Below the pieces are notes generated by a model. The model saw nothing but the letters and a program-made list of their open reading frames with translations, did not search any database and was not told where the DNA came from. DNA of 7,663 nucleotides, from assembly GCA_904501935.1 (NCBI GenBank), contig CAJGDA010000073.1:1-7663 (forward strand). The letters are read 5' to 3'. Below, piece by piece: positions 1 through 3,831 of the stretch; the first letter of the stretch is position 1; each line of letters starts with the position of its first letter. The position numbers and the translations under genes are program-made. The DNA is from an uncultured Methanobrevibacter sp. Lineage in GTDB: Archaea; Methanobacteriota; Methanobacteria; Methanobacteriales; Methanobacteriaceae.

Positions 1-100
1 ATAAAGCAGTTAAAATCATTGATATCATGATTGGAATTGCCAATTTTTTCACAGCCTTTTCAGGTTCTCCTCTCATTAACTCCACATTTTTATTTGCCAT
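1..100 (-). CDS. MATE-family multidrug/cation exporter, N-terminal fragment
   Basis: The gene starts at the ATG at 100 on the minus strand and leaves the window after 33 codons. The visible protein starts MANKNVELMRGEPEKAVKKL and continues into a hydrophobic stretch, AIPIMISMILTAL. A short polar lead with an 'L-M-R-G-x-P-x-K-A' pattern, followed directly by a first membrane helix with an 'A-I-P-I-M' start, is typical of MATE exporters. These are 12-helix inner-membrane proteins that expel cationic drugs or metabolites in exchange for Na+ or H+. A good ribosome binding site (AGAGGG, minus strand 113-108) lies 7 nt before the ATG and overlaps the stop codon of the upstream MarR-family gene. The two genes are therefore almost certainly one transcript, with the regulator first. 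The family call rests on the N-terminus only. Confidence 0.78.
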   Translation of the reverse strand, partial: MANKNVELMRGEPEKAVKKLAIPIMISMILTAL

Positions 101-113
101 ATTGAATCCCTCT

Positions 114-566
114 TTAATTATCATTAAGCAGTTTTTCGCTTTTTCTAGCTATTTGTCTTAACTGATTTTTTGTTTTTTCATCTAATTTGTCAATTCCAAC
201 ATTTCTTTCCCATTCTTCAAAATCTTTTATTAATAAAATAGCCAGGTCTTTTCCTTTTTTGGTTGTTTTTAAAATGTATTTTCTTCTATTGTTTTCATCA
301 ATTTTTCTTTCCACATAATCTTTATCTTCTAATTTTTTCAATGCTTTAGCTATTGTCCCTTTGCTTTGACCGAATATGTTTGCCAGGTCGTCTTGTGATA
401 AATTTTTTCTTTTATGTATTGCCATCAAATAGCGACCTTCATGAACCATATCTATTTGGTTTGGATTTTTCATAGAGTATTTTAGTTTGTTTCTGGATAT
501 ATGATGAATTAATGCAATAAAAGGCATTGAATCAAATTTATCGAGCTCGTTATTTTCTGAAGTCAT
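114..566 (-). CDS. MarR-family transcriptional regulator
   Basis: This is a winged-helix DNA-binding repressor of the MarR type, which acts as a dimer on palindromic operators and often responds to small phenolic or drug-like ligands. Counting from the chosen start, residues 14-50 form the helical dimer arm, and the helix-turn-helix is LSQDDLANIFGQSKGTIAKA (about 56-75). The wing, about residues 83-100, carries DENNRRKYIL, equivalent to the conserved D-x-R wing motif of the family. The charged helical C-terminus completes the dimer region. I chose ATG 566 (150 residues) because AGTG lies 6 nt upstream, close to the GGTG spacing seen at other genes here. An upstream in-frame ATG at 590 would give 158 residues but has no ribosome binding site. 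The gene lies 13 bp before the MATE exporter gene, so it probably controls that exporter and itself. The divergent intergenic region holds palindromes that could be its operators. Confidence 0.9.
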   Translation of the reverse strand: MTSENNELDKFDSMPFIALIHHISRNKLKYSMKNPNQIDMVHEGRYLMAIHKRKNLSQDDLANIFGQSKGTIAKALKKLEDKDYVERKIDENNRRKYILKTTKKGKDLAILLIKDFEEWERNVGIDKLDEKTKNQLRQIARKSEKLLNDN

Positions 567-594
567 GTTTTTCACTAATAAATGATTCATTTGA

Positions 595-608
595 TAGACT
601 AATGTCTA
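595..608. promoter_or_regulatory. Palindrome near the predicted start of the MarR-gene transcript
   Basis: TAGAC-TAAT-GTCTA forms perfect 5-bp arms around a 4-bp centre. It lies about 25 bp downstream of the minus-strand TATA box, where transcription is expected to begin, so a bound protein could block initiation. The arms are short and the site could be chance in AT-rich DNA. Confidence 0.35.
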
Positions 609-629
609 AACTTATTCTGTAATGAATAA

Positions 630-637
630 TATATAAA
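630..637 (-). promoter_or_regulatory. TATA box of the MarR-MATE operon
   Basis: Read on the minus strand, TTTATATA is preceded by GGAAAC, a purine-rich BRE-like segment. Archaeal transcription normally starts about 25 bp downstream, here around 605-610. That leaves a leader of roughly 40 nt to the preferred ATG at 566. Confidence 0.6.
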
Positions 638-638
638 T

Positions 639-652
639 GTTTCCAAGGAAAC
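639..652. promoter_or_regulatory. Palindrome overlapping the BRE of the MarR promoter (candidate operator)
   Basis: GTTTCC-AA-GGAAAC has perfect 6-bp arms with a 2-bp centre. It directly abuts the minus-strand TATA box and covers the bases where TFB would contact the BRE, which is a classical position for an archaeal repressor. Binding by the adjacent MarR-family protein is inferred. Confidence 0.55.
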
Positions 653-675
653 TGTTTATCAATAAACAATTGTTT
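653..675. promoter_or_regulatory. Two overlapping palindromes (candidate operators)
   Basis: TGTTTAT-CA-ATAAACA (653-668) is a perfect 7-bp inverted repeat. It overlaps a second, fully symmetrical 12-mer, AAACAATTGTTT (664-675). Both lie back to back with the 639-652 palindrome and end just before the BRE-like GAAATA (677-682) of the plus-strand promoter. A protein bound here could affect both divergent promoters. The sizes and tight packing fit dimeric winged-helix regulators; which protein binds is inferred. Confidence 0.55.
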
Positions 676-676
676 T

Positions 677-691
677 GAAATAGTTTATATT
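677..691 (+). promoter_or_regulatory. BRE/TATA promoter of the 724 gene
   Basis: GAAATA followed by TTTATATT (684-691) is a good archaeal promoter. The expected start, near 712, falls just before the ribosome binding site AGGTG (714-718), so the transcript would have a very short leader. Confidence 0.55.
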
Positions 692-723
692 GGTGGTTGT
701 CATAGTTATTATTAGGTGGTATT

Positions 724-1050
724 TTGGATTATGAAGCCATAATTAAAGAAAAATTCCCAAATTGTAATGTTGAAGTGATTACGCCCGATGTTTTTGAGTT
801 GGAAACCTTAATTGAGTACATTACTGATGATATTGTTGTTTATAAGCCCCATTCCGTCTTTGTGTATAGGCATTTAATCAGATTCATGATGAATGTAGGT
901 CATAGGGGAAAAATTTATTATTTGGATGGTTTTTCGGATGAGGATTTGAAATTGATTCATGCGGGCCTTCTAAAATTCACATGGAAAAGGGATGTTAAGA
1001 TTAATCTCTTCAAGCATGCAAATCCTGATAAAGAGGTATTGGGTTTATAA
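724..1050 (+). CDS. Hypothetical protein, 108 residues, TTG start
   Basis: I do not recognise this protein. The start must be TTG at 724: AGGTG (714-718) is 5 nt upstream, there is no in-frame ATG before it, and the frame is closed by TAG at 703. The protein is soluble, without signal peptide or membrane segment, and looks like a compact alpha/beta fold. It has hydrophobic strands at about 15-20 (NVEVIT) and 37-42 (DIVVYK). A middle segment, about 44-59 (SVFVYRHLIRFMMNVG), looks like an amphipathic helix. A later stretch, KIYYLDGFSDEDLKLIHAGL (about 63-82), reads as strand then helix. The C-terminus is basic (KFTWKRDVKINLFKH). There are no cysteines and no obvious catalytic motif. The gene is transcribed divergently from the MarR-MATE operon across a palindrome-rich region, so co-regulation is possible. 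A hairpin and T-run follow it, so it is probably monocistronic. Confidence 0.75.
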   Translation: MDYEAIIKEKFPNCNVEVITPDVFELETLIEYITDDIVVYKPHSVFVYRHLIRFMMNVGHRGKIYYLDGFSDEDLKLIHAGLLKFTWKRDVKINLFKHANPDKEVLGL

Positions 1051-1141
1051 ATTAACCAAAACTTATTTGAAAGAAATAAATATCTGTTCATATTCGGAGT
1101 TATGGCCATTTTGTTCTGGGTGTCCAGTCAATGCTTAAGCT

Positions 1142-1167
1142 ATAGGACTTCAAATCCCTATTTTTTT
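1142..1167 (+). terminator. Hairpin plus T-run terminator after the 724 gene
   Basis: ATAGG (1142-1146) pairs with CCTAT (1157-1161) around a 10-nt loop, and seven T's follow at 1161-1167. U-rich tracts terminate transcription in archaea, and the hairpin may help. It lies between the 724 gene and the convergent zinc-ribbon gene. The roughly 90 bp between the 724 stop and this site holds no gene I can support. Confidence 0.5.
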
Positions 1168-1169
1168 AA

Positions 1170-1334
1170 TCATTGAAAAAATTCATCACAGTACTCGCAA
1201 TAGTAACTATAATCGCTTTCACAGCAATTTCCGATAATTATTTCATTATCCATGGATTCGATAGCCAATTCGTCGGTTGGTTCGCCATGGAATACTTTTT
1301 TCAATTCTCTTTTGCATTTTGGACAACTTTTCAT
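1170..1334 (-). CDS. Small zinc-ribbon protein, 54 residues
   Basis: A short minus-strand gene starting MKSCPKCKRELKKVFHGEPT and ending CEYCDEFFQ. The cysteines form two pairs, C4-x2-C7 and C46-x2-C49, with an extra CC at 37-38. This matches a zinc ribbon with one knuckle at each end. The HGEPTDEL segment and the GNCC segment resemble a known type of small bacterial and archaeal protein with the pattern 'CPKC...YGEPTPEL...G.C...CxxC'. Its role is unknown; zinc binding is inferred from the knuckles. ATG 1334 is the only start in frame, because TAA lies four codons upstream. It has no ribosome binding site, so translation may be leaderless or nearly so. It is divergent from the STAS-like gene across 51 bp and convergent with the 724 gene. 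Confidence 0.75.
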   Translation of the reverse strand: MKSCPKCKRELKKVFHGEPTDELAIESMDNEIIIGNCCESDYSYYCEYCDEFFQ

Positions 1335-1336
1335 AT

Positions 1337-1380
1337 GTTTAAATTATATTAATTATGAATGTTAAATATTAGTGTAGGTG
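1337..1380 (+). promoter_or_regulatory. Promoter and ribosome binding site of the STAS-like gene
   Basis: GTTTAAA then TTATATT (1344-1350) forms a BRE/TATA pair, predicting transcription from about 1370. AGGTG at 1376-1380 lies 5 nt before ATG 1386. Because the transcript should begin after the upstream in-frame ATG at 1359, ATG 1386 is the likely start. Confidence 0.5.
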
Positions 1381-1385
1381 TAAAT

Positions 1386-1643
1386 ATGCTTATTAATATT
1401 GGGGCTGAATTCGGCACACATTTGGAAACTAGCGAAGTTGCAGTTGAATTGATTGATATTCTAAATAAGATACCTAAAGATGATTTCATAATTGATTTTA
1501 AGGATGTTACATTCATAACTATGAATTTTGCTCAGGCTTATTACAATTCTAAATATCAATCCGAAAAAAAGATATCTGAAATCAATATTTCAGATGAGAT
1601 TAGCGTTGTAATGGGTGCTGCTGATGAGGCATGCAATCCTTAA
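1386..1643 (+). CDS. STAS-like (DUF4325-type) domain protein, 85 residues
   Basis: The whole protein is one STAS-like domain. It begins with a strand followed by FGTHLETSEVAVELIDIL, equivalent to the 'FG-T-R...A..L...L' helix of DUF4325 proteins. Then comes DDFIIDFKDVTFITMNFAQA, the conserved 'V-x-D-F-x-x-V-x-F-I-t-x-x-F-A' core strand and loop. It ends with strand ISVVMGAADEACNP. STAS domains act as small switch or scaffold proteins, and DUF4325 members are often found with histidine-kinase-like ATPases. None is visible here, so the partner must be elsewhere. I chose ATG 1386 over the longer 94-residue start at 1359, because the ribosome binding site AGGTG is 5 nt before it and the predicted transcript starts after 1359. 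The usual STAS phospho-acceptor serine position appears as threonine or methionine in FITMNF, so phosphorylation control is uncertain. Confidence 0.75.
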   Translation: MLINIGAEFGTHLETSEVAVELIDILNKIPKDDFIIDFKDVTFITMNFAQAYYNSKYQSEKKISEINISDEISVVMGAADEACNP

Positions 1644-1654
1644 TTCTTTTTTTT
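1644..1654 (+). terminator. T-tract terminator after the STAS-like gene
   Basis: Immediately after the TAA stop is TTC followed by eight T's (1647-1654), with no obvious stem. U-tracts of this length are sufficient for archaeal termination. Confidence 0.45.
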
Positions 1655-1760
1655 ATTCTGATAATTTTCAAGGAAAATATTTAATTAACTTAAAAAGAAA
1701 TAATATAATGTTATTACTAACAAGTTTGGAAATGGATTACTATAGTACTTTCCTGTTTGG

Positions 1761-1797
1761 AAGTTTAATTATAAACTTTGAAATATTGTAAAGGGTG
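1761..1797 (+). promoter_or_regulatory. Promoter, inverted repeat and ribosome binding site of the SAP-domain gene
   Basis: AAGTTTA-ATTA-TAAACTT (1761-1778) has perfect 7-bp arms, and its centre contains the best TATA-like sequence (TTTAATTA, 1764-1771). Transcription would start near 1792. GGTG (1794-1797) lies 5 nt before the GTG start at 1803. The symmetry over the TATA box suggests operator control, but AT-rich DNA produces such repeats by chance. The rest of 1655-1760 holds no gene I can support. Confidence 0.4.
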
Positions 1798-1802
1798 TTT
1801 AA

Positions 1803-2744
1803 GTGAGTGAACAAAAATTAGAGATTTTTAATGTTTTGAATTATTTAAGTAGAGGTTATGAACTCGAAAATATTTTAAAAGAGGGAACTTTCGGAACTTT
1901 CCCATCTGCACAAGATTGTATTAAATATTTAGTGGATGAAGGATACCTTGAAGGGGAATTTGATGATGGTTCCAGTAGCGGAGCATTAACCGCTGAAGAG
2001 ATATCTAAAAAATACACTGTTGCAGAACTAAAAGATATTTTAAGAGAAAACGGTTTAAAAGTTTCAGGTAAAAAGCAAGAGCTCGTTGAAAGAGTTTTAC
2101 CTGTCTTAAATGACGATTCAAGTGAACCTGCTAGTAAAGATGTATCTTATGACTTGGAATTAACACAAAAGGCAAAAGAATTCCTTGATGAAAATCAATG
2201 GATTGATCTTTACATGTTTGCGATTGCAATGTTCCGCTTTGATGATTATGAAACATATGTTAACAATTCATCAGATGATATGATTCAAACTGCACATAAT
2301 TTCTGTGATGAAGTCATATCAAAAGCATTGATGGCAAATCAATTTTTAATATTTATCGATGGTCTTTCCGCAAAGGCACATGTATTTGCATATGTTGGAG
2401 ACTATGAATCATTCTTGGATTATGATTTGCAACGTTTCATCTTAGGATTAAACCCAATCTTTATGGATGCTCAAAGCTATGCAACATATGATGTTGTAAA
2501 TTATGCAAATATTCTTAATTTAAAAAATGTCACTGAAAAATTAGATTTAGGTAGTTTAAAGAAAAGATTTGATAGAATTTGGGTAAAATCAAATATTAAA
2601 AATACTACCGTGCCTAAAAAGACAGCATTTAAAATCTTGCAAAATTCATTCGCAATTGCAGATGAAGAAAATGCAAGTGAAAGATTCGAAGAACTTAACT
2701 TCGATTTAAAAGAAAAATACTTTGATAAAAAATTTGGAATTTAG
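1803..2744 (+). CDS. SAP-domain-containing protein, 313 residues
   Basis: It starts with GTG after a GGTG ribosome binding site. Residues 1-50 form a small helical region (YELENILKEGTF, then CIKYLVDEGYLEG). A Gly/Ser/Asp linker leads to a SAP motif at about 71-103: YTVAELKDILRENGLKVSGK followed by KQELVERVLPVL. SAP motifs are 35-residue helix-extended-helix units that bind DNA or RNA. After an acidic linker, residues 115-313 form a mostly helical domain starting DLELTQKAKEFLDENQW and rich in aromatic and acidic residues. I do not recognise this domain beyond similarity of layout to SAP proteins of unknown role in gut bacteria ('L-T-x-K-x-K-E-F-L-x-E-N' after the SAP). The protein has no signal peptide and should be cytoplasmic. 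The next gene begins 3 bp after its stop, so the two are probably co-transcribed. Confidence 0.82.
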   Translation: MSEQKLEIFNVLNYLSRGYELENILKEGTFGTFPSAQDCIKYLVDEGYLEGEFDDGSSSGALTAEEISKKYTVAELKDILRENGLKVSGKKQELVERVLPVLNDDSSEPASKDVSYDLELTQKAKEFLDENQWIDLYMFAIAMFRFDDYETYVNNSSDDMIQTAHNFCDEVISKALMANQFLIFIDGLSAKAHVFAYVGDYESFLDYDLQRFILGLNPIFMDAQSYATYDVVNYANILNLKNVTEKLDLGSLKKRFDRIWVKSNIKNTTVPKKTAFKILQNSFAIADEENASERFEELNFDLKEKYFDKKFGI

Positions 2745-2747
2745 ATT

Positions 2748-3350
2748 ATGAGAAATAAAGTTGCTGGAATTGCATTTATAATAGGAAGTTTGTTCTATGT
2801 TATAGCTGAAGCTATTTCTGCGGCTTTTTTCAACGCTTCCCTTTTCAACACCTATGTTTTCCATACAATTTCGGAACTCGGAATCCCAAATGGAAATTCG
2901 CCGTTGTTCTGGCTGATGAATTCCGCTTTTATCTTAATTGGTTTAGTTCTTATTTTTGGCAATTTTTACAGGTTTAAAGATTACATCGTTAAAAATAAAG
3001 TTCTTTTCTATATTTTTACGTTAGTAACTGGCATAGGTGTCATTATTGTTGGACTGGTTCATGGCGGAAACCCATTCACGCTTGGCTACCATATGTTGGG
3101 TGCCATGATGGCGATTTTGGGAGGCAATATCCTTCTAATTATTGTTTCAAGGTCAATGCAGGAATTTGGAATCTATCAAAAATTAACACTAATTTTAGGG
3201 CTATTCGGTTTAATGGTATTCTGGATAATGTTTTTCAACATGGAACTGGGATACATGCCTGTCTTTGAAAGGCTGTCCGTATACACAATGATAATATGGA
3301 GCTTTTTAACTGGAGTTTATATTCTTGGAAATTTTCATGAATCATCTTGA
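2748..3350 (+). CDS. DUF998-type six-helix membrane protein
   Basis: This 200-residue integral membrane protein has six hydrophobic helices at about 5-27, 53-71, 84-104, 113-133, 145-164 and 176-195. Family-like marks are FHTISELGIPNG after helix 1, VHGG after helix 3, YHMLGAMMA at the start of helix 4, and ERLSVYTMIIW at helix 6. The two histidine motifs and the 'E-R-x-S/x-Y' helix are characteristic of DUF998 proteins, whose function is not established. ATG 2748 follows the SAP gene stop by 3 bp with only a weak GGA upstream. Translation is probably coupled to the SAP gene. Confidence 0.8.
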   Translation: MRNKVAGIAFIIGSLFYVIAEAISAAFFNASLFNTYVFHTISELGIPNGNSPLFWLMNSAFILIGLVLIFGNFYRFKDYIVKNKVLFYIFTLVTGIGVIIVGLVHGGNPFTLGYHMLGAMMAILGGNILLIIVSRSMQEFGIYQKLTLILGLFGLMVFWIMFFNMELGYMPVFERLSVYTMIIWSFLTGVYILGNFHESS

Positions 3351-3377
3351 ATATTGTCATTAAGTGTGGAGTTTGAT

Positions 3378-3400
3378 ATAGTCTCTCACTCTATTTTTTT
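3378..3400 (+). terminator. Short hairpin plus T-run after the SAP-DUF998 pair
   Basis: ATAG (3378-3381) pairs with CTAT (3391-3394) around a 9-nt loop, followed by seven T's (3394-3400). It has the same layout as the terminator at 1142-1167. Confidence 0.45.
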
Positions 3401-3406
3401 GAAATT

Positions 3407-3453
3407 ATTTAGTAAAATTGAGTAAATACTATTGAATTTTTACTAAATTTTTT
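3407..3453. repeat. Inverted repeat with 11-bp perfect arms and T-run
   Basis: ATTTAGTAAAA (3407-3417) is the exact reverse complement of TTTTACTAAAT (3438-3448). The 20-nt loop contains a smaller palindrome, AGTAAATACT (3421-3430), and six T's follow at 3448-3453. It could be a second terminator, a cruciform or a binding site. The arms are too long to be dismissed readily as chance, but the base composition is strongly biased. Confidence 0.5.
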
Positions 3454-3753
3454 ATTAAGTATTTTTGTTTAAATTTTTAGATATTCATTAAAAATATTTC
3501 ATTTTTTTTAAAATTTTCAAAATAATCGTATCTTATATCTGGGTTGACCATTTATATTTTTTCATATGTGAAATTAAATATTTTTTCTGATGATTCTTTT
3601 AAATTATTTAGTTTTTTATTTCATACATTATATTTTTTGCAATATTAAATAACTTTTTATATGTTTTTTTATAGACTTTTAATTGTATTAAATGATATTT
3701 TTTAAGTTTGATTGTATGAAAGATATCTATTTATCAAAATATTTTGAGGATTA
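3454..3753 (+). promoter_or_regulatory. AT-rich leader region of the adhesin gene
   Basis: These 300 bp are almost entirely A and T with many T-runs, and I see no coding frame. Possible TATA boxes include ATTTATATTTT (3550-3560), ATTATATTTT (3628-3637) and TTTATAT (3656-3662). The last would give transcription near 3684 and a leader of about 70 nt. The ribosome binding site GAGGA (3746-3750) is 3 nt before ATG 3754 and 9 nt before the in-frame ATG 3760. Which TATA box is used cannot be decided from sequence alone. Confidence 0.4.
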
Positions 3754-3831
3754 ATGAAAATGAAGTTCAAAAAGAGCATGCTTATATTGATTCTTGCTGT
3801 TTTTCTCATCAGCATTGCTGGCGTATGTGCC
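3754..3831 (+). other. Sec signal peptide of the adhesin-like protein
   Basis: The first 26 residues have a basic start (MKMKFKKS), a hydrophobic core (LILILAVFLISIAG) and a VCA-S-D cleavage site after Ala26. A Cys at 25 precedes the small residue at the cut, but there is no lipobox followed by Cys at +1, so this is not a lipoprotein signal. Confidence 0.8.

Noticed and set aside
567..590. Longer start (ATG 590) for the MarR-family gene
   Set aside because: No ribosome binding site precedes it, whereas AGTG lies 6 nt before ATG 566. It is not excluded, since short leaders occur in archaea.
1138..1167. T-arm-like sequence (ACTTCAAATCCC) suggesting a tRNA or an att remnant
   Set aside because: The five positions on each side of a TTCAAAT loop do not pair properly, and no anticodon or acceptor arm is found upstream. 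The hairpin plus T-run explains it better.
1359..1385. Longer start (ATG 1359) for the STAS-like gene
   Set aside because: The predicted transcript begins near 1370, after this ATG. A well-placed AGGTG precedes ATG 1386, where the domain also begins.
3351..3753. Possible small genes or an origin in the AT-rich region
   Set aside because: I see no frame with a start, a ribosome binding site and protein-like composition, and no repeated origin-box motifs. It appears to be terminator and promoter DNA.
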